Assembly: GCF_008297975.1 (NCBI RefSeq)
Contig: NZ_VLNY01000003.1
Location: 248,001-312,000, forward strand
Reading direction: 5' to 3'
From: Antrihabitans cavernicola
GTDB lineage: Bacteria > Actinomycetota > Actinomycetes > Mycobacteriales > Mycobacteriaceae
Length of the DNA stretch: 64,000 nt
The notes beneath the pieces were generated by a model. It ran no database searches and was not told the origin of the DNA. It saw nothing but the letters and a program-made list of their open reading frames with translations. Positions 43,027-50,770 of the stretch are shown here, in pieces; positions within the stretch are counted from its first letter, which is position 1; every line of letters begins with the position of its first letter. The position numbers and the translations under genes were made by a program.

Positions 43027-44147
43027 ACATCGGCATGGTGTGCCCCTACTCCTTCGACGTCCCCGGTGGGGTGCAGTCACACGTCGTCGAACTGGCCGAG
43101 GTGCTGATCGAGCGCGGTCACCGGGTGAGCGTGCTGGCGCCGGCCTCCGATGACACGGTGCTCCCGGACTTCGTCGTATCGGCGGGGCGCGCGGTCGCCA
43201 TTCCGTACAACGGTTCGGTGGCCCGCCTGAGTTTCGGCCCCACCGCGTACTCGCGGCTGCGTCGTTGGATCTCGGACAACGACTTCGACGTTCTGCATAT
43301 TCACGAGCCGAACGCGCCGAGCCTGTCGATGCTTGCGCTCAAGGTTGCCGACGGTCCGATAGTTGCGACGTTTCACACGTCGACCACCAAGTCGTTGGTG
43401 CTCAGCACCTTTCAAGGCGTCCTGCGGCCGTATCACGAGAAGATCAGCGGTCGGATTGCTGTGTCCGAACTGGCCCGGCGCTGGCAGGTCGAGTCGCTGG
43501 GCTCCGATGCTGTTGAAATCCCCAACGGCGTCGATGTCGGCGCGTTCGCCCATGCGACACCGTTGCCCGGCTACCCGCGTTCCGGCGGCACGGTGCTGTT
43601 CCTCGGTCGCTACGACGAGCCGCGCAAGGGTATGGCATCGCTGATCGCCGCGCTGCCCGCGTTGGTGGCGCGGCATCCCGAGATAGAGATTTTGGTCGTC
43701 GGCCGCGGTGACGAGGATCGGCTGCGACGCGAGGCAGGCCGGCATGCCGGGCACCTGCGCTTTCTGGGGCAGGTCACCGACGAAGAAAAGGCGTCTGCTT
43801 TGCGCGGTGCCGACGTGTACTGCGCGCCCAACCTCGGCGGGGAAAGTTTCGGCATCGTCCTCGTGGAAGCGATGGCGGCCGGAACAGCCGTGGTGGCAAG
43901 CGAACTCGACGCCTTCCGGCGCGTGCTACGCGACGGCGCCGCCGGGATTCTGGTTCCGCTCGACGATCCGCAGCGGCTCTCGGAGGCGCTCGACACCGTG
44001 CTCACCGACTCGGAACGCCGAGACGCGCTGGTAGCGACCGCATCTCGAATCGTCGCCGAGTACGACTGGCCGGTAGTCGCCGAGCAGATCGTGCGCGTCT
44101 ACGAAACCGTCACCGTCGGTGACCAGCGCGTACGGGCGGCGGTGTAG
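43023..44147 (+). CDS. pimA: Phosphatidylinositol alpha-mannosyltransferase PimA
   Basis: A 374-residue GT4 glycosyltransferase with GT-B fold that moves mannose from GDP-mannose to position 2 of phosphatidylinositol, the committed step of PIM synthesis at the cytosolic membrane face. The N-terminal glycine-rich loop MVCPYSFDVPGGVQSHV and the C-terminal EX7E-like region GGESFGIVLVEAMAAG are present. It overlaps patA by 4 bp. Downstream lies a 77-bp tandem repeat and then the Nudix gene. Confidence 0.97.
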   Translation: MNIGMVCPYSFDVPGGVQSHVVELAEVLIERGHRVSVLAPASDDTVLPDFVVSAGRAVAIPYNGSVARLSFGPTAYSRLRRWISDNDFDVLHIHEPNAPSLSMLALKVADGPIVATFHTSTTKSLVLSTFQGVLRPYHEKISGRIAVSELARRWQVESLGSDAVEIPNGVDVGAFAHATPLPGYPRSGGTVLFLGRYDEPRKGMASLIAALPALVARHPEIEILVVGRGDEDRLRREAGRHAGHLRFLGQVTDEEKASALRGADVYCAPNLGGESFGIVLVEAMAAGTAVVASELDAFRRVLRDGAAGILVPLDDPQRLSEALDTVLTDSERRDALVATASRIVAEYDWPVVAEQIVRVYETVTVGDQRVRAAV

Positions 44148-44152
44148 GGGCA

Positions 44153-44306
44153 GTGACAATTTCGCTCTCGTCCCGCCCCTCCGCTCCTCGCTCGTTCCTC
44201 GCTGCGATGCTCACGACGGGACTCGAGACGTGACACTTTCGCTCTCGTCCCGCCCCTCCGCTCCTCGCTCGTTCCTCGCTGCGATGCTCACGACGGGACT
44301 CGAGAC
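44153..44306. repeat. Two tandem copies of a 77-bp unit abutting the Nudix start codon
   Basis: The copies at 44153-44229 and 44230-44306 differ at a single base (seventh position, A/C). Each begins GTGACNNTTTCG, and the same bases recur at 44307 as the start of the Nudix gene (GTGACCTTTTCG), so the unit boundary is repeated three times. Read on the minus strand, the core contains GCGAGGAACGAGCGAGGAGC, a low-complexity purine-rich stretch of the kind seen as dispersed intergenic repeats in rhodococci. It does not occur elsewhere in this window. Confidence 0.9.
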
Positions 44307-45335
44307 GTGACCTTTTCGGCCCTGACCATCCTCATCATCGCCCTCGTTGCAGCGGCGATTTTCCTGCTCGGCCTGTGGGCGTATTCGACCGCCAACCGGC
44401 TGGACCGATTGCATGTTCGCTCCGATCAGGCGTGGCAGGCGCTCGAAGCCGCTCTGGGGCGTCGGGCCGTCGTCGCGCGAACCGTAGCCACGGCAACGGC
44501 GGGCACCCGAGCAGATGAGAGCAAACGGTTGACAGCGCTTGCGGGGCAAGCGGAACGAGCGGACCGCAGCGAGCGGGAGAGTGTCGAGAACGCGTTGTCG
44601 GCAGCGTTGTCCACCGTCGACATCGAGACTCTTCGGCCGCAGATGGTTGCCGAACTCGCCGATGCCGAAGCACGTGTCCTCATCGCGCGCCGGTTCCACA
44701 ACGACGCCGTGCGCGACACACTCGCCTTGCGCACGCGTCGATCGGTGCGGGTGCTGCACCTCGGCGGTACGGCTCCGTTGCCCACCTACTTCGAGATCGC
44801 GGAACGGATCGGGTCGACCGGCGGGTCCGGCCTGGGTCCCGCGGCCAACCGGACATCCGCCCGGGTGGTCATGCTCGCCGCCGACGGCGCCGTGCTGTTG
44901 CTCCGGGGCCACGACCCTCAGATACCGGATTCGTCCTTCTGGTTCACCGTCGGTGGTGGCGTGGAGCCGGGCGAGAGCCTGCGTGCGGCGGCGGTCCGCG
45001 AGATCGCCGAAGAGACCGGGCGCACGGTGGAGCCGGGATCGTTGCGCGGGCCGATGTGGCGTCGGGTCGCGGTGTTCCCGTTCGACGGCGAGCTCATCCG
45101 GTCCGAAGAGTTGTTCTACGCGCTCGAGGTGCCGCGGTTCGAGCCGAGCCACGGTGGGTTCACCGACCTGGAGAAGCGCGCGATCACCGGCCACAAGTGG
45201 TGTTTGCCCGCCGACATCGATGCACTGGTGGCGGCAGGTGAACCGGTGTATCCCCAGGATCTGGGCGTGCTCCTCGACGAAGCGCGCAGTGCCATCGACA
45301 CTCTGGTTCAACCCGAGGTTCGCTCGATCCGCTGA
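44307..45335 (+). CDS. Membrane-anchored LemA-like/Nudix hydrolase
   Basis: A 342-residue protein with an N-terminal transmembrane helix (about 6-26), a helical LemA-like stretch (RSDQAWQALEAALGRRAVV..., about 35-150) and a C-terminal Nudix domain. The Nudix box is complete: GGGVEPGESLRAAAVREI from residue 216, continuing AEETG (to 238), with Glu residues for Mg2+. It hydrolyses some nucleoside diphosphate derivative. Rv2609c, in the same place in M. tuberculosis, has similar architecture. The chosen GTG start coincides with the third boundary of the 77-bp repeat; no good ribosome-binding site is visible because the repeat occupies the leader. Confidence 0.85.
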   Translation: MTFSALTILIIALVAAAIFLLGLWAYSTANRLDRLHVRSDQAWQALEAALGRRAVVARTVATATAGTRADESKRLTALAGQAERADRSERESVENALSAALSTVDIETLRPQMVAELADAEARVLIARRFHNDAVRDTLALRTRRSVRVLHLGGTAPLPTYFEIAERIGSTGGSGLGPAANRTSARVVMLAADGAVLLLRGHDPQIPDSSFWFTVGGGVEPGESLRAAAVREIAEETGRTVEPGSLRGPMWRRVAVFPFDGELIRSEELFYALEVPRFEPSHGGFTDLEKRAITGHKWCLPADIDALVAAGEPVYPQDLGVLLDEARSAIDTLVQPEVRSIR

Positions 45336-45479
45336 GCTGGACAAGGCCAGCGGTTCCCGGGTGGATATCGACCGAAGTATTGCTCGGCCTAAGATTGAGT
45401 GATATCGCAGCGTCCCTCGGCCGGTTCACGTGGTCGAGGGTTCAGCTATGCACCTCAATCGTCTACCCAGGAGTACGCC

Positions 45480-46406
45480 GTGAGCACCCCCGAGAACACC
45501 CAGGCGACGCCCGTCGCTTCGCCCGCCCAGGTCGGTACGGCCCGGGTGAAGCGAGGCATGGCCGAGATGCTCAAGGGCGGGGTCATCATGGACGTCGTCA
45601 CCGCTGACCAGGCAAAGATCGCGGAAGACGCCGGCGCCGTTGCTGTCATGGCTCTCGAGCGCGTGCCTGCCGATATCCGCGCGCAGGGTGGCGTGTCTCG
45701 CATGAGCGACCCGGACATGATCGACGGCATCATCGCCGCCGTGTCCATTCCGGTGATGGCCAAGGCGCGCATCGGCCACTTCGTCGAAGCGCAGATCCTG
45801 CAGAGCCTGGGCGTCGACTACATCGACGAGTCCGAGGTGCTGACCCCCGCCGACTACGCCAACCACATCGACAAGTGGAACTTCACAGTTCCCTTCGTCT
45901 GTGGCGCCACCAACCTCGGCGAAGCGCTCCGACGCATCACCGAAGGCGCCGCGATGATCCGCTCGAAGGGCGAGGCGGGCACCGGCGACGTGTCGAACGC
46001 CACCACCCACATGCGCAAGATTCGCGACGAGATCCGTCGGCTGACCTCGCTCCCCGAAGACGAGCTGTTCGTCGCAGCCAAGGAATTGCAGGCACCGTAC
46101 GACCTGGTTCGCGAGATCGCACAGGCTGGCAAGCTCCCCGTCACGCTGTTCACCGCGGGCGGCATCGCCACTCCCGCAGATGCGGCGATGATGATGCAGT
46201 TGGGTGCCGAAGGCGTGTTCGTGGGATCTGGCATCTTCAAGTCCGGCAACCCCGCCGAGCGTGCCGCAGCCATCGTCAAGGCCACCACGTTCCACGACGA
46301 CCCGGACGTGCTCGCCAAGGTGTCGCGCGGGCTGGGTGAGGCTATGGTCGGCATCAACGTCGACGACCTCCCTGTGGGCCACCGTCTCGCGGAGCGAGGC
46401 TGGTGA
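45480..46406 (+). CDS. pdxS: Pyridoxal 5'-phosphate synthase, PdxS subunit
   Basis: A 308-residue (beta/alpha)8 synthase that builds PLP from ribose-5-phosphate, glyceraldehyde-3-phosphate and ammonia supplied by PdxT, in a 12+12 complex. The Schiff-base Lys is in VMAKARIGH and the first-site residues in [27 protein letters not shown]. The GTG at 45480 has AGGAG eight bases upstream. The C-terminus LAERGW ends at a stop that is followed by a duplicated copy of the same six codons and stop. pdxT lies about 7 kb away, separated by an inserted accessory region. Confidence 0.98.
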   Translation: MSTPENTQATPVASPAQVGTARVKRGMAEMLKGGVIMDVVTADQAKIAEDAGAVAVMALERVPADIRAQGGVSRMSDPDMIDGIIAAVSIPVMAKARIGHFVEAQILQSLGVDYIDESEVLTPADYANHIDKWNFTVPFVCGATNLGEALRRITEGAAMIRSKGEAGTGDVSNATTHMRKIRDEIRRLTSLPEDELFVAAKELQAPYDLVREIAQAGKLPVTLFTAGGIATPADAAMMMQLGAEGVFVGSGIFKSGNPAERAAAIVKATTFHDDPDVLAKVSRGLGEAMVGINVDDLPVGHRLAERGW

Positions 46407-46433
46407 CGCTGCCTCGCCGAGCGCGGTTGGTGA
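46386..46433 (+). repeat. Duplicated 3' end of pdxS
   Basis: Bases 46386-46406 encode LAERGW and the stop; bases 46413-46433 encode the same again, LAERGW plus TGA, 27 bp later and in the same frame. Three differences separate the copies, all at third codon positions (GCG/GCC, CGA/CGC, GGC/GGT). The second copy is now untranslated. Confidence 0.8.
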
Positions 46434-46443
46434 TCACCGTCCG

Positions 46444-47142
46444 TTGACGGAGAACGCTCGGCCGGCGCAGGGCGCCTTCAGCGCTGTAGTCCCACTGGGA
46501 TTGGCGATGGCTCTCGTCGGCGCGTCGTTCGGGGCGCTGGCTACGGGTAGTGGTCTGCCGTTGGTCAAAGTTGTTGCGCTGTCGGCAATCCTGTACGCAG
46601 GTGGGGCGCAGTTCCTGGTTGTAGCTGCCGTAGCCGCTGGTGCTGCGCCGGCTGCTGTGGTCATCGGTGGCGCGTTGCTAAATGCTCGCCATCTGCCCTA
46701 CGGCCTCGTGCTGGCCGACGTCCTTGCGGGCAGATGGTGGACCCGCGTGATCGGTGCTCATCTGATGACCGACGAGGCGACCGCGTTCACGACCGCCGAG
46801 CTCGCGCGACACGGCGACGTGGCGAAGGCGCGACGTACGTTCTTCATCGCAGGGACAACGCTGTTCGTGGGCTGGAACGTCGGAACGCTGATCGGTGCGG
46901 TTGGCGGCGACCTGGTCGGCGATCCCAACGCATTCGGCCTCGACGCGGCTTTTCCCGCGGCGCTGTTGGCGTTGACCGCAGCCTCGATGCGAGCGCGACT
47001 CGACCGTCGGGTCGCATTGCTGGGGGCGGCCGTCGCAGTGGTTCTCACGCCGTTCCTGCCTGCCGGGGTCGGCGTTCTTGCAGGGCTGCTCGGTTTGATC
47101 GCCGCAGGCCGCGATCCGGTGCGGGCGAGTGAAACGTCATGA
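46444..47142 (+). CDS. azlC: AzlC family branched-chain amino acid exporter, large subunit
   Basis: A 232-residue inner-membrane protein of the AzlC/BrnF family, which exports branched-chain amino acids with AzlD. Family features include VPLGLAMALVGASFGALA, the AILYAGGAQFLVVAA segment and LLNARHLPYGLVLADVL. Six to seven helices are predicted. The start is uncertain: TTG at 46444 is the only start-type codon in frame before the first helix and gives family length, but no ribosome-binding site is visible. azlD overlaps its stop (ATGA). Confidence 0.92.
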   Translation: MTENARPAQGAFSAVVPLGLAMALVGASFGALATGSGLPLVKVVALSAILYAGGAQFLVVAAVAAGAAPAAVVIGGALLNARHLPYGLVLADVLAGRWWTRVIGAHLMTDEATAFTTAELARHGDVAKARRTFFIAGTTLFVGWNVGTLIGAVGGDLVGDPNAFGLDAAFPAALLALTAASMRARLDRRVALLGAAVAVVLTPFLPAGVGVLAGLLGLIAAGRDPVRASETS

Positions 47143-47447
47143 GCTGGTGGGTGATCGGGGTTTTGGCCGCGCTGACGTACTGCTTTCGGATCGTCGGTCC
47201 GGTCCTGCGTGAGCGGATCCACGTCGGACCTCGCGCCGTCCGCTACATGGAACTTGCCGCGACGGCATTGCTGGTATCGCTCGCGATCACGCAGACCGTG
47301 TACGCGAGCGACGGCTTCGCCGGGTGGGCACGAATCGCCGGAATAGCCGTTGCGGGAGTGCTGATCTGGCGGAGAGCGCCGTTCGTGGTGATCGTGGTCG
47401 GGGCCGCTGCTGTGACAGCGGTGCTCCGTCTCGTTGGACTCACCTGA
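47139..47447 (+). CDS. azlD: AzlD family branched-chain amino acid exporter, small subunit
   Basis: A 102-residue membrane protein with three to four helices (about 3-20, 39-55, 64-76, 79-97), the small partner of AzlC in the BrnFE-type exporter. CFRIVGPVLRERIHVGPRAVRYMELAATALL is the family core. It is coupled to azlC by an ATGA overlap and overlaps the convergent kinase-like gene by 8 bp. No Lrp-type regulator gene is adjacent, although related exporter operons often have one. Confidence 0.92.
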   Translation: MSWWVIGVLAALTYCFRIVGPVLRERIHVGPRAVRYMELAATALLVSLAITQTVYASDGFAGWARIAGIAVAGVLIWRRAPFVVIVVGAAAVTAVLRLVGLT

Positions 47448-48060
47448 CGTCGGCCGCGATCGCAGGTCGATCGCGATGATCCCACCGAACAACGATCGCG
47501 TCCTCGCCTTCTGTTTCGCGCTCGTGCTGCAGCAGAGCAGGCACCGTCCACTGCTGATCGGGAGGTGTCGTGCGTTCCAGCGCAGCAGAACCGAGCTGCA
47601 GGCGCACCGCAGCGTCGAATCGAATGTCCCGGCCCAGCAGCATCGGGCCTGCGATGATCACGGCGGAGTCGGCTCTGGCCGTGCGCACTGTGCTCCGCGT
47701 CGACCGATCGAGTCGTTCGTCCCACAATGCGGGCAGCCAGCGCCCGTCCGCGCGGAACGAGTCCACCACCTCGCGGGCAAGCGCGTCGTAGTCGAACCAC
47801 AAGGTGCGATAGGACATTTCGTCCGTCCGACCGAACTCCAGGCGGATGGAGGCCGGCCGCGCGTAGTCGTGCAGCGACACGACCGCGCATTCCCGGCCGC
47901 GGGCACGTACTTCTGCGGCTACATCACACGCCACCACCATCGGATCGGCAGCGTCTGCGCCATCGAGGGCGATCACGGCCCGACCGGGCACCGCGATGAC
48001 ATGATCCGCGACGTAGTCGACGAGGCGGTCCCCCGAGATGGGCGTGAACTGGTGCGGCAC
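47440..48060 (-). CDS. Uridine kinase-like protein without a recognisable P-loop
   Basis: A 206-residue protein of a group usually annotated as uridine kinase in rhodococci. It keeps parts of that fold (VVSLHDYARPASIRLEFGR; LWFDYDALAREVVDSFR; SAVIIAGPMLLGRDIRFD), but where the Walker A loop GxxxxGKS/T is expected after AVIALDG it reads ADAADPMVVA, so phosphoryl transfer is doubtful. The GTG start at 48060 is 69 bp from the divergent tesB start. It ends 8 bp inside azlD. My confidence in the family is moderate. Confidence 0.65.
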   Translation of the reverse strand: MPHQFTPISGDRLVDYVADHVIAVPGRAVIALDGADAADPMVVACDVAAEVRARGRECAVVSLHDYARPASIRLEFGRTDEMSYRTLWFDYDALAREVVDSFRADGRWLPALWDERLDRSTRSTVRTARADSAVIIAGPMLLGRDIRFDAAVRLQLGSAALERTTPPDQQWTVPALLQHERETEGEDAIVVRWDHRDRPAIAADVR

Positions 48061-48129
48061 AGTCCCATCTTGCCCGTATGTACGTATTGCTAGCCTGAGC
48101 ACACAGTTTCCGGGTTGAAGGGACAGGTC

Positions 48130-48948
48130 ATGGCGACCATCGAGCAGGCGCTGGAGATCGAGCAGCTGGAGAAGGACATCTTCCGCGGCAAGTCGGTCGA
48201 GACCGAGCTGCAACGCACGTTCGGTGGTCAGGTTGCCGGACAGTCCTTGGTGGCGGCGGTGCGAACCGTGGAGCCGCAGTTCCAGGTGCACTCGTTGCAC
48301 GGTTACTTTCTGCGGCCGGGAAATCCCAAGGCGCCGACCGTGTATCTGGTCGATAGGATTCGCGACGGTCGCTCGTTCTGCACGCGTCGGGTCACCGGAA
48401 TCCAGGATGGCAAGGCGATCTTCACGATGTCGGCGTCGTTCCACGTCGGCGACCAAGGCATCGAACACCAGGACACGATGCCGGATGTTCCGGGACCGGA
48501 CGACATCGTCGATCAGACCGAACTCACTCCGGAGCAACTCTGGTTGTACAGGGAATGGGACCACTGGGACATTCGGGTTCTTCCCGATGACCGCGTCGAT
48601 CATCGTCGCGGGTCCGTGGCGCAACAGCAGGTCTGGTTTCGTTACCGCGAGAAGCTGCCCGACGACCCGATTTTCCACGTCTGCACGCTCGCGTACATGA
48701 GCGACATGACGCTGTTGGGTTCGGCGAAGGTGATCCATCCCGACGAGCCGACGCAGACGGCATCGCTCGATCACGCACTGTGGTTCCTGCGTCCGTTCCG
48801 CGCCGACGACTGGTTGCTCTACGACCAGACCTCCCCGTCGGCGGGATTCGGCAGGGCGCTCACGCAGGGCCGCATCTACGACCGGTCGGGTGCGATGGTC
48901 GCCGCCGTTGTTCAAGAAGGTCTGTCGCGGACACTGCACGAGTCGTAG
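48130..48948 (+). CDS. tesB: Acyl-CoA thioesterase II
   Basis: A 272-residue double hot-dog thioesterase hydrolysing medium- and long-chain acyl-CoA to free fatty acids and CoA. Conserved segments include FGGQVAGQSLVAAVRTV near 35, the FLRPGNPKAPTVYLVDRIRDGRSF region, and the C-terminal SLDHALWFLRPFRADDWLLYDQTSPSAGFGRALTQGRIYDRSG. The Asp in SLDHALWF is the likely catalytic residue. The ATG at 48130 with AAGGGACAG upstream is preferred to a TTG 15 bp earlier. In M. tuberculosis tesB2 lies between pdxS and pdxT; here azlCD and a kinase-like gene intervene. Confidence 0.95.
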   Translation: MATIEQALEIEQLEKDIFRGKSVETELQRTFGGQVAGQSLVAAVRTVEPQFQVHSLHGYFLRPGNPKAPTVYLVDRIRDGRSFCTRRVTGIQDGKAIFTMSASFHVGDQGIEHQDTMPDVPGPDDIVDQTELTPEQLWLYREWDHWDIRVLPDDRVDHRRGSVAQQQVWFRYREKLPDDPIFHVCTLAYMSDMTLLGSAKVIHPDEPTQTASLDHALWFLRPFRADDWLLYDQTSPSAGFGRALTQGRIYDRSGAMVAAVVQEGLSRTLHES

Positions 48949-48954
48949 CTGCCG

Positions 48955-50763
48955 TCACACTCCGACCGCATCGAGTCGGACGTGGCACACCAACGCATCG
49001 GTGTCCTTGCGTAGCAGCCGATCCAGTTCTGCCACATGATGGCTGGGCAGAATTCGTCGCCAGGGCCGCGGTGCGTCGACTTCGCCGATAACCACGACGA
49101 CGCGACGGTCGGCGAACTCCCGGCGCACGTAGTCCACGATCGGCGCCGCGATCTCCGCGTCGGTGTGGTCGAGGAGCACGAGTCGCACATCTGGATGCCA
49201 GTCGTCCCATTCTCTGGTGAACCGAGTGGTCGATTCGCCGGGCAGGCAGACGTGCACCGCGACCACGTCGGACCCGATCGACATTCCCGCACACAGGGCT
49301 TCTCGACTCACCTGGGACACCTCGGCAACCGGGACGACGACGACGGTGCCCGCAGGCGCGGGAATCGGCGGCACGGCGCCGCGTTGGACGCGGTTGTCGA
49401 TTCTGGTGTAGGCGTTGCGGATTCGCTCCATCAGCAGTACAAGAGCAGGCAGCGCCAACACGACAAGCCACGCCCCGCTGGTGAATTTCATTGCCGTGGT
49501 GACGATTGCGGCGACGAAGGTGAGTATGCACCCGAAACCGTTGAGCGCTGCACGCCACTGCCAGCCCGACTGCTTGTCGAGAAGCCAGTGCCGGACCAGC
49601 CCTGCTTGCGCAATGGTGAAACCGACGAACACGCCGATGGCGAAGAGCGGCACCAGCGCGTTCATATTGCCGTCCGCTCCGATCAGCAGGACGCCTGCCG
49701 CGATGCCGAGGGTGACGACGCCGTAGCGATACACGTCGCGATGGGACTTCATCGCGAATCGGTGGGGGAGACAGTTGTCGTCGGCGAGGATGCGCAGCAG
49801 CGTCGGCAGACCGCCGTACGAGGTGTTGGCAGCGAGTGCCAAGAGAACGACTGTCGCGAATTGCACCACGTAGTAGCCGATTCCATGGCCGAGTGCCGCT
49901 TCGGTCAGCTGCGCGAGCACCGTGGTGCCCTCGACCGGGTGCAACGAGAACTTGGCAATGAGGATGGACAGGCCGATCAGCATTGTGCCGAGCAAGGCGC
50001 CGAGTGCAACCTCGGCGCGTTGTGCGCGAACCACTTTCGGAGCCTTGAAGTCGGGGACCGCGTTCGCGATCGCCTCGACACCGGTCAGCGCCGCGCAGCC
50101 GCTGGAGAACGCCTTGAGCAGCAGCAGAATTCCGATCGTGTGTGCGTTCGACGCGACCGCTGCGCCTTCGGCGACACTCGCCGGGTGCGATCGGAGCAGT
50201 CCGGCGACGATCACGACGGCGATGCTCCCGACGAAGATCACCGTCGGGAGCATGAAGGCGCGTGCACTCTCGGCGATGCCACGCAGATTGATCGCGGTGA
50301 CGCCGACCAGGATCGCGAGGCAGATCCACACCGTATACGGCAGCAGCCCCGGGATCGCCGAGGTCAGCGCAGCCACCCCGGCGGCTATCGACACGGCAAC
50401 GTTGAGGACGTAGTCGATGATCAGGGACGCCGCAGCGGCCAGGCTGGTGCGGCGGCCGAGATGCGCTCGCGCGACCGCATATGCGCCACCGCCGTTGGGA
50501 AATGCGACGATCACCTGGCGATACGACGCGACCAGCACCGCGAGCAGTGCGGCGATCGCGAGGGTGACCGGCACCGTGAATCCGAGACCCGCACCGCCTG
50601 CTGTGGCGAGGACCAAGACGATGGCCTCGGGGCCGTAGGCGACGGACGCCATGGCGTCGAGGGACAAGCCCGCAAGCCCGGTGGACACGGTCAGTTTGGT
50701 GCGGTCGGACGCCGCACCGGCGGGACCGGTTTTCGGGCCGCGCTGAAGTAGAGCAATGGTCAC
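48955..50763 (-). CDS. KimA-like potassium uptake protein (APC fold with USP-like C-terminal domain)
   Basis: A 602-residue inner-membrane protein with about 12 helices and a cytosolic alpha/beta domain (about 460-602). It resembles Bacillus subtilis KimA over much of its length: LSLDAMASVAYGPEAI, LLLKAFSSGCAALTGVEAI, LALAANTSYGGLPTLLRILADDNCLP, and the tail VVVPVAEVS...DVVAVHVCLPGE. KimA is a high-affinity K+/H+ symporter of similar length. General annotation would be amino acid permease. It starts at a GTG 7 bp behind the MFS gene on the same strand, so it may be co-transcribed; no c-di-AMP riboswitch fits there. It ends 6 bp from convergent tesB. Confidence 0.85.
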   Translation of the reverse strand: MTIALLQRGPKTGPAGAASDRTKLTVSTGLAGLSLDAMASVAYGPEAIVLVLATAGGAGLGFTVPVTLAIAALLAVLVASYRQVIVAFPNGGGAYAVARAHLGRRTSLAAAASLIIDYVLNVAVSIAAGVAALTSAIPGLLPYTVWICLAILVGVTAINLRGIAESARAFMLPTVIFVGSIAVVIVAGLLRSHPASVAEGAAVASNAHTIGILLLLKAFSSGCAALTGVEAIANAVPDFKAPKVVRAQRAEVALGALLGTMLIGLSILIAKFSLHPVEGTTVLAQLTEAALGHGIGYYVVQFATVVLLALAANTSYGGLPTLLRILADDNCLPHRFAMKSHRDVYRYGVVTLGIAAGVLLIGADGNMNALVPLFAIGVFVGFTIAQAGLVRHWLLDKQSGWQWRAALNGFGCILTFVAAIVTTAMKFTSGAWLVVLALPALVLLMERIRNAYTRIDNRVQRGAVPPIPAPAGTVVVVPVAEVSQVSREALCAGMSIGSDVVAVHVCLPGESTTRFTREWDDWHPDVRLVLLDHTDAEIAAPIVDYVRREFADRRVVVVIGEVDAPRPWRRILPSHHVAELDRLLRKDTDALVCHVRLDAVGV

Positions 50764-50770
50764 GTCGCGA

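Noticed and set aside
45336-45479. Possible riboswitch or attenuator before pdxS
   Set aside because: I see only a normal leader with AGGAG; no conserved riboswitch core or strong alternative hairpins.
49036-50751. 571-codon plus-strand open frame opposite the KimA-like gene
   Set aside because: Antisense shadow of a membrane protein; Asp/His/Arg/Gly-rich without any domain.
50764-50770. Possible c-di-AMP (ydaO-type) riboswitch for the KimA-like gene
   Set aside because: Only 7 bp separate it from the upstream MFS gene; there is no room for a riboswitch.
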